Origin: Alligator mississippiensis
Taxonomy: Eukaryota; Chordata; Crocodylia; Alligatoridae
Assembly: GCF_030867095.1 (NCBI RefSeq)
Contig: NC_081824.1
Coordinates: 303,568,956-303,632,955 of the forward strand
Direction: 5' to 3'
Length of the DNA stretch: 64,000 bases
Shown here one piece after another: positions 39,164-50,123 of the stretch. The notes below the pieces were generated by a model. The model saw only the letters and a list, made by a program, of their open reading frames with translations. It was not told where the DNA came from and ran no database searches. The stretch's first letter is position 1; each line of letters opens with the position of its first letter. A program made the position numbers and the translations under genes.

Positions 39164-41936
39164 TAGGGACAGACATTCAGAAATCCAGAGCCTTAATTGA
39201 TTCAATCTGTGCAGGTTAATCTAACCTGCACAGATTGAACCAATTTGCAAGTGGACAAACATCCACTTTTGACTCCGGAAATCCAGGCACATGCCTACAG
39301 TGGGTCAAGCCAATAGCCAGGGGGGGCTAGAGTGAGCCCTCAGCTGGAGGGAAACTAAGTTGAGGGAAGGGGTTTGGCCAGGCCCAGGCAGGCCTGAGTG
39401 TGATTGGAGAGGGGTTTAAACCCCCACCCTGGCCTGCAGGGACCCCAGCCCAAGTGTACCTGGAGGGGGGGGGGAAGCAGCCCCTGTCAGGGGTCCCCAG
39501 CCCCCTCACCTCTGCACACTCGCCACTTGGTGTGAGAAGTGGGGGTGGGGCCAGACACTGGTAGCCTGAGGAGAAGCAGGGATTTAATGCCCCCGTTGCA
39601 GTAGGGGGAAGGGGACAGCATGGGCACCAACAGGCTTCATTTGTGCTCCTGGGGCCACTCACTGAGGGCCATGGGGGCCAGGCACTAATAGCCTGAGGGG
39701 AAGGGGGGAATTTAATTCCCCCATTGCAGGCAGCAGCAGTGAGGGCACCAACACACCCCAGGTCGAGTCCCTCTGAAGAGCAGCCAGCTCGCCATGGGGA
39801 GGGGGGATGTAGCCTGGCTGCAGGGAGGAGGGATGTGACCTGGCTACATGGAGTAGGGGAGCCTGACTCACCACTGCCTCTCACTGTGGTAGTGCAGACC
39901 AGGCTGGGTGGCCCTAGGGGGCGGGAGTCAACGCCCTCCTCCTCCCACCTCCAACCCCATGCACCGCATGGCTACAGCATGGCTCCCTGCCTCACCCAGC
40001 AGCAGCAGTGAAGCAAACTATCATGGCAGGAAGAGGTGAGGCACCTGTCACCCACTGCCTGTTTGGGGCAGGCTGCTGTGGGCCAGTCACTGCCTACGCC
40101 CCTGGGCTGCAGGGCCAGGCTGGCCCATGCTATGGTGATCTATTGCCTCCCTATGCCACTGCCCACACCCATGGTCCACAGCAGCCTGCCCCAAGCACCC
40201 AGTGCTGCTGCAAACAAGTGGCATGTGACAGGTGCCTGACCTCTACCCAGTTCCTGGCTTTAGACCCCAGCCAGGCTGTGCCCAGCACAGGAGATAGGAA
40301 GCCCAGTGTGGGCCAATTACCCCCCCATACTCCTTCCTCAGCCGGCCCACTGACTGAGCAGGAGGTGTGGCCACGTGATTAGCCCAGCTCCTGGCTCAGG
40401 CAGGGGAGTAAAGCCCTCACCACAGCCTTCTCTGCAGCTGGGAGCCAGGCTGATCACCAAGCCATGCCCCATACTCAGCTGGCAGGCCAGCTGAGGAGAG
40501 AGTCGGGGGGGAAATAGCCCCTGCTGTGGACTTCCCACCCCCGGTGCCAGGCACAACCTGGCTAGGGTCCAAAGCCAGGCAGAGGGGCCATTTTTCCACC
40601 CACTCCCTTCTCAGCTGGATTGCTGGCCAAGCAGGGAACATGGCCAGGTGTTCAGCCTGGCTCCTGGCTACAGGGAAGCTTTGCTCCTCTGCCTGAGCTC
40701 AGCTAATCACCCAGCCACACTCCCTGCTCAGCTGTTGGGCCAGCTGAGGAGGGAGTCAAGGGGAAATGCCCCCCATGCCCCAGCCTGGCTTTAGACCTGG
40801 CACAGGGGGTGGGAAGCCCAAGTTTGGGCCTGTTTCCCCCCACACACACACACCACTCCCTCCTCAGCCACCTACCAGATATGGAGGGGGCATAGCCAGA
40901 TGATTACCCCAGCTCCCAGCTCAGGTGAGGGAATGCATTCTGTGACACCCGGCTGGCAGGCTGGCTGAGGAGGAAGTGGGGAGGAAAAATGGCAGCCTTC
41001 TCCCTCTCCCTCCCCCACCCTCATTGCAGACACATGCTGCATCCTAGGAGCAGTGGAGCAAGCACAGCCCCAGTACTGCCATTTTGCTGTAGCTGACTTG
41101 GTGGGGGGCAGAGCATCAGGGCTGCCCAGCACCTCCTGGCCAGAGCTGCAGCCTAGTGCCTTGTCCCTGGCCCTGCTGGGGAACCAGGCCCACTGAAGCT
41201 CCCTGTGAGTGTCAAGCAAGTCCTCCCTGCTGCATGGCCAGAGCCAGCCCCCACTGCCCATCAGCCCTGCCTAGCACAGCCTCTGTAGCTCCCAGGCCAC
41301 TCTGCCCACCAGACTGTGGCAGGGCTGCACTACTGCTGACACAGGAGGAGGGAGGGGGCTCACATCCTAGGCTGCAGTTCCCCCACCCCAGACTGTTCTG
41401 CAGTGTGGGGCACCCCAGTTGCAGCCCACAGGCCAGCAGGTCCTGTGAGGCAGCTGAGGAGCAAGTGGGTGGGGAGGGAAATGCCCACCCTGTGCCCAGC
41501 AGAGGGTGGAAGCTGCCAGTGAGGACTTTGCTCCCCTTCTTCAGCTGGGAGCTGAGTCAATTCCCTGGCAGAGGAGGGGGTAAGGCAGGGGAATCTGCCC
41601 TGCTCCTGGCTGCTGGGAATGGAAAAATTCCTACTGGCAGCTGGGGCCGAGGCCAGCCCTGCTCCATTGGAGCAGGGAGCATAGCCCAGAGCTGAAAAGC
41701 ATGCCAGGATGCTGGAGGACTCTGGTTTAACTTAAACCAAGAAGGGGTTTGGGACAGAAGTTTCATAAACCGGCTTTATACAAATCAGTTAAGTCTGATA
41801 CTATATTCAACTAGGTTTATCTTAAACCAGTTTCAGCCATTTTGAAACTGGTTTATGTGCACTGAACTTCTGTTTTGTTACAGGTTTAAACTGGTTCCTG
41901 ACCACTTAAACCAGTTTATGTGTAACTTCTGTCCCT
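39164..41936. mobile_element. Large GC-rich TIR element (about 2.8 kb), possibly composite
   Basis: Left end TAGGGACAGACATTCAG; right end AACTTCTGTCCCTA is the inverted match (TAGGGACAGA shared). Near the left end is a local palindrome, AATCTGTGCAGGTTAATCTAACCTGCACAGATT (39206-39238). The right 200 bp are AT-rich with repeated TAAACCAGTTT words. The middle (39.3-41.7 kb) is GC-rich with degenerate repeats of CAGCTGGCAGGCCAGCTGAGGAG-like blocks. No transposase was recognised; the open frames there (for example 39327-39884, 41156-41695) are low-complexity Pro/Ser/Gly text. No clear target duplication. Confidence 0.5.
40400..41000. repeat. Degenerate tandem GC-rich blocks
   Basis: Units with CTCAGCTG..GGCCAGCTGAGGAG(A/G)GAGT, followed by GGGGAAAT(A/G)(G)CCCC and GGTGGGAAGCCC-like text, recur near 40310-40350, 40470-40530, 40720-40760, 40855-40880 and 40950-40990, some inverted. 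Periods vary between roughly 130 and 250 bp. The block looks like a minisatellite expansion inside the TIR element. Confidence 0.45.
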
Positions 41937-42295
41937 AGCACTAGGGTGAGAGGGTCTCCACAGAATTAGTTGCTTCAGTTTTCTTGGCATCTAAATGGTT
42001 TTTCTATGTTTGACAATAATAGGCCATAGGGGATTTTTTTTTCCTTTTTTTAGTTTGCAGCTTAATGTATTCTAAGAAGCATGAATTGGAGTGTGGCAAA
42101 GTTATTAGCTTGTAGTCAAAAGTAAATGCACAGCAGTGTTTCAGAATATGTTGATGCGCAACAAACACTTTGCTGTTTTTTAGGATGAGTTGAGAGATTA
42201 ATTCCTTTTAAATCTTTTAGACATCTGTAATAGTAGTTTTCTTCCATCACAGCACTGCAAAAAAGGGATTTCTATAAGCAGACTTCCTTCCACAA
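41937..42295. other. Unclassified AT-rich spacer
   Basis: Between the TIR element and CR1 copy H; nothing recognised. Confidence 0.4.
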
Positions 42296-42296
42296 T

Positions 42297-44488
42297 ATGT
42301 TTTCCAAGTGTACTGGTCCAAAAGTGCTCGACCACCTAGGTAATAGCGATCATCATCTGCTGGAATTCACCATCCAGCGCAAGGTGGCGAAAGCCTTCAG
42401 CAAGGCAGCAGCCCTCGACTTCAGGAGGGCAGACAAAAATGAGGTAAGAAAACTAGTGAGGGAAGCACTGAGGTCCCAGAGCTGGAGGGAGTTGACTGTC
42501 CAGGAGGAGTGGTCGCTCCTTAAGGAGATGATCCTCCAAGTTCAAAGGGAAGTAATCCCTACACGAATCAAAGGGGGCAAGAGGGTGCAAAGGCCCCCAA
42601 GGCTCACCAAAAGCATCCAGGAACATCTCCAAACAAAAAGGAGGCGTACACCCGTTGGAAGGGAGGGGCCATCACAAGAGAGGGCTATACCTCAGTAGCT
42701 CGGGAATGTAGGGGGGAGGTCAGGAAGGCCAAGGTGGAAATGGAGCTGGGACTAGCGACCCAGATCAAAGACAGCAAGAAGTCCTTTTTCAAATACATAG
42801 GGGGGCAAAAGAAGATGCCAAGCAACGTGGGGCCTCTGCAGGACACGCTAGGAAATCTGGTCATCTCACCTGACGGTAAAACTGACATATTCAACAATTT
42901 CTTTGCCTCCGTATTTCTGAGGAGAGACCCAGATATCTCCCCCACTGGCCCCCCCACAGGCCCTGTGGGTGGCACACCCAGGCCTAGCGTTAATGAGGAC
43001 CTTGTCAGGGAACTTCTGGAGGGACTAGATGTACTTAAATCCACAGGTCCTGATGATCTCCACCCCAGAGTGCTGAAGGAACTAGCTGGGGTCATTGTGG
43101 GACCTCTGGCACAGCTCTACGAGTACACATGGTGCTCTGGCGATGTGCCGGAGGACTGGAAAAGGGCCAATGTGGTCCCCATCTTCAAAAAAGGGAGGAA
43201 GGAGGACCCAGGAAACTATAGGCCCGTGAGTTTTACCTCGGTCCTGGGGAAGCTTTTCAAAAGAATCATCCTGACACATGTCCAGGAAGGGCCAGCAGGG
43301 GAGGTTATGCTCAGGGGCAACCAACATGGGTTCATTAGGGGCAGGTCTTGTCAAACCAACTTGGTGGCCTTCTATGGCCAGGTCACCAAGTCCTTGGATG
43401 CAGGAGTCGCAGTGGATATAGTCTTTCTGGACTTCAGGAAGGCCTTCGACACGGTCTCTCACCCCATTCTCAGTAAGAAACTGTGAGACAGCAGTGTTGA
43501 TGCCTACATGGTCAGATGGGTCACTAACTGGCTGGAGGGCCGCACCCAGAGGGTGGTGGTGGCTGGGTCTTATTCGCCCTGGAGGGATGTGGGCAGTGGG
43601 GTTCCCCAGGGCTCAGTTCTTGGGCCTGCACTATTCAACATCTTCATCAATGACTTGGGTGAGGGGGTAGAAAGCACCCTGTTTAAATTCACAGATGACA
43701 CTAAGATGTGGGGTGAAGTGGGTACGCTAGTAGGAAGGAACATGCTGCAAGCGGATCTAGACAGGTTACAGGGGTGGGCCGAAGAGAACAGGATGGGGTT
43801 CAACACTGACAAGTGCAGGGTGCTGCGCCTGGGGAGGAAGAACCAGCGGCATACCTACAGGCTGGGGAACTCCCTTCTCGCCAGTGTCGAGACAGAAAAG
43901 GATCTTGGAGTCATTGATGCCACAATGAACATGGGCCGACAAAGTGGGGACGCGGTCAGGAAGGCCAACCGTACCTTGTCATGCATCCACAGGTGCATCT
44001 CAAGCAGGTCCAAGGAGGTGATCCTCCCCCTCTATGTGACACTGGTCGGGCTGCAGCTGGAGTACTGCATCCAGTTCTTGGCGCCACACTTCAGGAGGGA
44101 TGTGGCCAATATGGAGAGGGTCCAAAGGAGGGCCACCCGCATGACAAGGGGTCAGCAGGGCAGGCCCTATGAGGAGAGGCTAAGCGACCTGAATCTGTTC
44201 AGCCTCCAAAAGAGAAGGCTGAGAGGGGATCTAGTGGCAGTCTACAAATTAGTCAAGGGGGACCAGCAGGCAATGGGAGAGTCCCTGTTCCCGCGAGCAC
44301 TCCCAGGAGTTACAAGAAACAACGGACACAAGCTAGCAGAGGGTAGTTTCAGGCTAGACATTAGGAGGCACTATTTCACTGTCAGGGCGGCTAGGATCTG
44401 GAACCAACTTCCAAAAGAAGTGGTGCTGGCTTCTACCCTGGGGGTCTTTAAAAGGAGGCTGGATGAACATCTGGCCAGGGTCATTTGA
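42297..44488 (+). pseudogene. CR1-H ORF2, three frame segments
   Basis: 42297-42698 carries NSDHHLLEFTIQRKVAKAF and the basic linker. 42734-43486 carries KKSFFKYIGGQKK, RANVVPIFKKGRKEDPGNYR, IRGRSCQTNLVAFYGQ and DIVFLDFRKAFDTVSHPI, ending at a stop in AAACTGTGA. 43508-44488 carries RTQRVVVAGSYSPWRDVG, GVPQGSVLGPALFN and a catalytic box reading FTDDTK instead of FADDTK, and continues to the normal C-terminus (FKRRLDEHLARVI). Two frame breaks and the altered catalytic box make it inactive. Where other copies have LGVI-D(P) it reads LGVIDATMNM with a codon lost. Confidence 0.9.
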
Positions 44489-44575
44489 CCCCAGTAGTCT
44501 TTCCTGCCACAGCAGGGGGTCAGACTAGATGATCTGCTCAAGTCCCTTCCGACCCTACCAACTATGAAACTGAAA
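42300..44575 (+). mobile_element. CR1 copy H, 5' truncated in the endonuclease
   Basis: Starts at the end of the endonuclease (GGTAATAGCGATCATCATCTG = GNSDHHL), contains the linker, RT and C-terminus, and ends AGGGGGTCAGACTAGATGATC...CCGACCCTACCAACTATGAAA. About 2.3 kb; the same broad subfamily as G, and fairly well preserved. Confidence 0.92.
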
Positions 44576-46573
44576 ATACCAAGTTCTTAGTTTTCTATCA
44601 ACAGAAAAAGTAAGTCAGTTGGGGGGGGAGTGTTACCTCAGTAAGTAAATTTTGGTCCTAAATCTGTTCCTACGTAGGGAAGCAACTAAATGTGTAATAC
44701 AGTCACACTGAATTTAGCATGTGTTTTACTGATCTCTTAAGTTGACTTCAATGGGGCTTAAGCACATGTTTAACTTTACACATGTGCTGATATGTTTTCC
44801 CAATAGGGAATTAGGAACGAAAAGCTCCAGCTGTTTCCAGAGCTGTTTTATTTGTTAGTATGCATTTAAAAACCAAATGTTTACATCACTTAAGACAGTT
44901 CAATAGGTCGTTAAGTAAATGATACACATCCACTACCTGCATCTTAGAGAAGCCAGTTTCTGAAACTCTGGCAAGACTTGTAATGTTTTCCACTAAGCTA
45001 AAGACAGACATGGCCCATGGAGCCTTAAATCACTAGAGTAAAATATGGCTAAAAAGTGCTAAAGTAAGTGCCCGTATATAATGACATTTTGCCAGCTCTG
45101 TCTAAATAAGTTCAAAATACCCGTTCCATAACACTATTCATATAAGCTGTGGTTTTCACAGATCAAAGAGCAGTTTTGATAAATGAAGACAAAATTGTCT
45201 GTCACAGCATTTCTTATAAAAAGGCAATTAGACAGCTCCAACTTCTAACTAGATCTTCCTCTCCCTTGCAAATCATTTGCTGGTCACAATTCCATTTAGC
45301 ATCAGTTGAAAACCATCACCAACCATCTAATTTATATAATTAAACAAACAGTGCCCAGCTTCACCCTCAGTTATGCTAATACATCCATTTGTTTTAAGTA
45401 GAGTTGCACTGCTGCATCCACATGTTTGTGTCTTATGATCACGTGAGAAGACAGAAGATAAACTAAGTGTTTGACTTTTCCCAGTCTCCCCAGCTAATTT
45501 TTCAGGCAGATCAAGCAGCCAGGAAAGATATTGAGTCTCTGTCCCTTATAAGCTCCCTTAGTTTTATTATTTGTGATTTATTTCGTTTCCTCTATCAAGA
45601 AATACTTAACAATACTACAGAAGCAACCTCTTCCCTATTTATACTATCAAGAGCACTTAACTATAAAGTGACAAGGAACAGAAGTGTCAGGAACTTTGTT
45701 TTACAGTGGGGGCTCCAGGAAGTGTCAATCCTGCCACTTCTTGAGGCCAGACTCCAGTCCCAGATGCAGAAATGCTGAGGGAAAGTATTAAAGATGCTGT
45801 ATATATCTATGCAAAACTGTTTCTCTGTTAGGACTGTACAGAACAGATATTTTGTAAAATATTAATGAATCAATAAAAATTATACTACATATTTTAAGTC
45901 ACGGAAAGACATGCCTATAGAAAGGAATACTACTATATCTGGTTTATTTTAATTTTAATATTAAGAAAATCATGCCTCCTCTTCTTGTCCAATAAACTCT
46001 GTTAAAACCTTGCTGTGGAAGAAGATGAATAAAAATGTTTCTCCCTTTCTTTTAAATGTAACTACATTTTGTCCCATTCTCCTTATTGCTCTGAGAAGTA
46101 GCTCAAAGTTCAGGCCAAATCAAAACTACAAGAGACAGGCCAGTCTGAAGATTCATGACAAAGAAAATAACCCCTTTCTCTAAGTTTTGTTAGAGTTTGT
46201 AAAGAGTATGTGGCATATCTCTGCTCTACTCATTTCCATGTATTATTTCTTTGTTCTCAAATTTTGTATAAACCCCAAAATACATAGACTATTCACTTGG
46301 GCAAAATGTTATAGCACTGATCTATAGGTGATCTATAGAACACTCTTTATCCATTGATCTCCAAGGATTTTACAAAACAGGAGGCAGTCAGATAGGATGA
46401 TGACTCTATCCCCCTTGCTACATTAGCTCTTTCTCAGTGATAGCTGACCATCCTGGAAAACCTTGTACCAACAGTGGGTTCCATTTGTGACCTGGCTGCC
46501 ATCATGGGCTGCCAGTCCTCCCTGCTGGGCAATTCCCAGCTCCCCCACCCCGAACCCAGAACTGCTAGAGGTT
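44576..46573. other. Unclassified AT-rich sequence
   Basis: No recognisable gene. Around 44700-44790 the text CTTCAATGGGGCTTAAGCACATG resembles an old, widespread amniote repeat, but no boundary can be set. A short frame at 45467-45778 has no domain I recognise. Confidence 0.4.
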
Positions 46574-46581
46574 GTGTGCTA

Positions 46582-47336
46582 TAGGGGTGTGTGAAGCGGG
46601 CCCTATTCAATTTGGATTCGGCCAGAATCAGGGACAATGATTCGATTCATTGATTTGGATCACTGTCCCTGATTCGATTTGGCCGAATCCAAATCTGAAG
46701 ATTTGATGCTGATTCGGAGAATCAGAGATTCGGCCATAGCCACATCTTTAAATGTTTTTTCTATGTACCTCAAAGTACCAGTGCAGATTGTGAACACTGC
46801 AATGCTGGGGCGCATGGAGCATCCCACAGGAATGCAGGGGAGCCCTCCATGTGCTCAGCAGCGAAACCAGAAATGGACCAGAACTACTCCCGGTCCACTT
46901 CCAGGTCTGCTGAGGAGCACGCAGGGGACCCCCTGCACCTCCCCCCCACTCAGTGATCAGCCACTGGGGATCCCTGGGTACCCCCCACAGACCTAGGAGG
47001 CAACAGTCACCAAGCCAAGGGGACGTGGGGGGGCCCCCAGCACGCTCCCCGTGAACTGGGGACTCACCCATGCTCCTGTGAGACATTCCATGCACCCCAG
47101 CATCGCAGTACTCATGAGCCTCCTGGTAACTTGAGTTATGTAGAAAAAACATTTAAAGCTATGTCTATGTCTGAATCGCCAAATCTTTCTGAAACTCTCT
47201 GAATCGATTGAGGGTTCCAATTTGATTAGAGAGATGAAAGGGTCCTCTGTTTCAGTTTGGATTCAGAGATTCAACCACTGAATCAGGCCAAATCTCCACC
47301 AAATCGAATCAGGGACGAAAGCTTCACACAGCCCTA
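46582..47336. mobile_element. Foldback hAT-like element, copy 2 (755 bp)
   Basis: Begins TAGGGGTGTGTGAAGCG and ends CTTCACACAGCCCTA, exact inverted termini over about 14 bases with one mismatch. It matches copy 1 (2922-3675) along its length and in the same orientation, including TTTAAATGTTTTTTCTA-type inner arms and the GATTCG-rich outer arms. Target duplication not preserved (GTGTGCTA versus GTAACTCA). Confidence 0.75.
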
Positions 47337-47344
47337 GTAACTCA

Positions 47345-49065
47345 TTTGGAATATAGATGCTGAAAGAAACCCTTTGATTTAAGCACTTCTAAATAGCAAG
47401 TACCCTATCAAGTTGAACACTTCATCCACACTACTAATTTACTAAATTCTACATCTCTATGAGCTGCATATCGTGTGCCACTTACCCACATTTCTGGTGA
47501 CAATGCAGTGGCCGATCAATGAGACAATCCAGATTTTGTGTGCTTTTACAAAATAATGAAAATTCAGCCAAGGAGATTTTAGAGGTGTACCTCCTGTTTC
47601 CATACAGCTTCTCAAAAAAACATAATTGAATCCATAGCAGTCATCCCCAAAATCCTTCTTCTCTACAATATTAGCTGTCATTACAATAAGCATATTAGAA
47701 CTTGTCATGATGTTTTCATTATAGCTCTACTAAATATGAATCTTCTTGTGACCTCTCTAGTTTCTCTGACTCTCAAAATACTTTTCTTTCTTTTTTCCCC
47801 TATTTCCCACAGGGGACTGGTTTATTATTTTATTACATGAAAATTCAGATAAGTAATAAAGAGCCTTTTGTCTGTGAATATAGTTTGCAAAACTACTCAA
47901 AATTATAGGTTTCAGTGATGCATAAACTTAAGCTCTCATTTCACAATTTCCTGCTAACAACTAAGCAATTCAGTCTCTGACCTGATTCTCTAAATGCCCT
48001 TTATAATGCCCCCACACCAGATCCATAATTTCTAAACACACAAGAATTTCTTGCTTGTTTGCAATAGTTCCCTAAGTAAATCTTAAACTATCTTTACATT
48101 CATTCCAAGGAACACATTCATGTATTGCAGAGGTGCCAGATGTGTACCATAGCTTGCTCTGAAACTCAGGCAGTCATCTTGCTCTTTATGCTCACCATAG
48201 CTGAAAACAAGTTAAAGGTTCCTGCCTTGTTCCCCCACCTCAGTTCAATGACTTCACAGTCTCTTTTAATGGGCATATACTCCTATGAGGAGCTACGCTT
48301 TGTAGGCAGGTGCCACTGTCTGGTTAGGAACATTTTAGTAATAGGTAACTGTGAAAGACTAGTTGCATGGAAAGTTCCAAGATAATAATACAAAGGGATT
48401 CATCACCAGAAAGAGGATGGCCAAAACATGCTGTCCTATAAATATATGGATAGATGTAACTTAAAAGTTAAAGAGGAATTATAAAAAGGAGATGGTCTAA
48501 GAGCTGATTATAAAATATGGGAAAAGAGAGATTAGTAGCACCATTATAGTATTAACAAGAACAGCAGAGCAGGGTAATGCCAGAAGAAAAAAAACAGCTT
48601 GTAGCTGGTTTTATTCTCCTCTACATTGCCAAAATATAAAAGCCCCTAAGATCACTTATAGTTCTGGGGAGTCATTTATGTGGCCTTTGAAGGCTGTGGT
48701 CTCAAATTGTTCCTTTGTTGATTCAGATATTGATCAGCTTACAAGCTGTTCTAAGCAAACATGAAAGGAAAACTATCATCTTTTGGGAGCAAAGAAATAT
48801 ACTATATAAAGCAACATTTCTAGAGTTTACATTAGAACCAGATGTTCCACTCAAACATATTTGTGGCCAGGGATTACTGCAAGCATCTAACTGCTATAAA
48901 GGGAAAAACTCACATTGCAGACCACAGGAAAAAATGTTACTTTAAGAACATTTTTTCTTAAAGTAGAATGAAGAGTGAAGAATTTATAATGTTAGGTGTC
49001 TTGTACGTATGACTGATTGGGACCACAAATACAGAGCATTATGCAAGCGAGGAAACATATGTGAC
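47345..49065. other. Unclassified AT-rich sequence
   Basis: No gene or repeat boundary recognised. Confidence 0.4.
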
Positions 49066-49069
49066 TAGG

Positions 49070-49335
49070 ACTCCTGGTCTGGACACTTTCCAAACCATAC
49101 CACAGACATCCTCTCAGAGGCTGGGCCAATCAGTTATATCCCAGTTTTTAAAAGACTTAGGTACCTCCAGGTATTGAACTGGGGCCTTAATCTCCCTATA
49201 GTTCGGTTTCCCTCATCTCTATAAAACTGGGTTAACAAAGTTTCACGATTTTCTTTGGGAGCCGTGAGAATGCAGTTATTAGTATCTGCAAGTGGCTCAG
49301 ATGACAGGCATGAGTGCTATGGAAAACTCCAAATA
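49070..49335 (+). repeat. MIR-like SINE remnant
   Basis: The order GGACTCCTGGTCT, GGTTTCCCTCATCTCTATAAAACTGGG, then TTGGGAGCCGTGAGAATGCAGTT, with GTGCTATGGAAAACTCCAAATAAA at the end, follows the MIR core and 3' end layout (cagtttcctcatctgtaaaatgggg...). Diverged, boundaries approximate. Confidence 0.55.
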
Positions 49336-50056
49336 AAATGTTTTTAAAATGCCTCAGCAATGTATTCTAAAGATGATGAAAATGACCAATTTCATGTTAA
49401 ATATATTTGTATTTCATGAAATACATATGCAATCTGAGGATAATACGAGTTAGCCAGAAACATACTAAAGCTGCCAAAAGCCACAAAAAGTTCATCCTAA
49501 AGACAATCTTGCTTCTGAGGAAAGAGGAAGTCCTTATTTTAGCTGGGGTGGATGGGGCTTTTAATACCTGGGGGTATTTCACGTTCAAATATCATTCAGA
49601 TTACTATCTCTCTTTCTTGTTTGGGGTACCTAAACTAAATTCTGTGCAGTTCGGAGTGTACCTGTCTATTGAACAGAACTGTGAAAAAACAGGGTCCTGA
49701 ATTGACATTAAGTTTCCACGTGTCATTTTTTGATGAGTTCTCTCCAGAGTACATAGCCAAAGTTTTTCTCATCTCTGTTGCAGTGTGTGCCTTAATCTGG
49801 CTATTTCCCTTTACTCTAGAGGTGCTTGTGTTTTATTGACAGTGTTTGTCTGTAGTTGTAAACTGCTGATGTCTGTAGTTGTAAAATTCCAATGGATCCC
49901 TGGAGAACAATAGACATGTAAACTACTTATGAATTATTTTTATTATCCATGTTCCCTAAATTCCTCCAGAGCTAGCCTGTAACCAGTTCAAATCTTCAAA
50001 CCATTTATCTTAAGATAGTTAACAGCAAATAGTAAAATAGCTCTTTTACCAATACA
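49336..50056. other. Unclassified AT-rich sequence
   Basis: Contains a 97-codon frame (49407-49700) with no domain I recognise; otherwise no feature. Confidence 0.4.
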
Positions 50057-50123
50057 TGGATGGATGGATGGATGGATGGATGGATGGATGGATGGATGGA
50101 TGGATGGATGGATGGATGGATGG
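50057..50123 (+). repeat. (TGGA)n microsatellite
   Basis: About 16-17 uninterrupted TGGA units, a perfect tract and probably length-polymorphic. Confidence 0.97.

Noticed and set aside
39327..39884. 185-codon minus-strand frame and similar frames (41156-41695, 56379-56958) as proteins
   Set aside because: They lie in low-complexity GC-rich repeat DNA with overlapping frames on both strands and no motif.
50057..50123. Tandem array as a CRISPR-like repeat
   Set aside because: It is a 4-bp microsatellite without spacers, in a vertebrate context.
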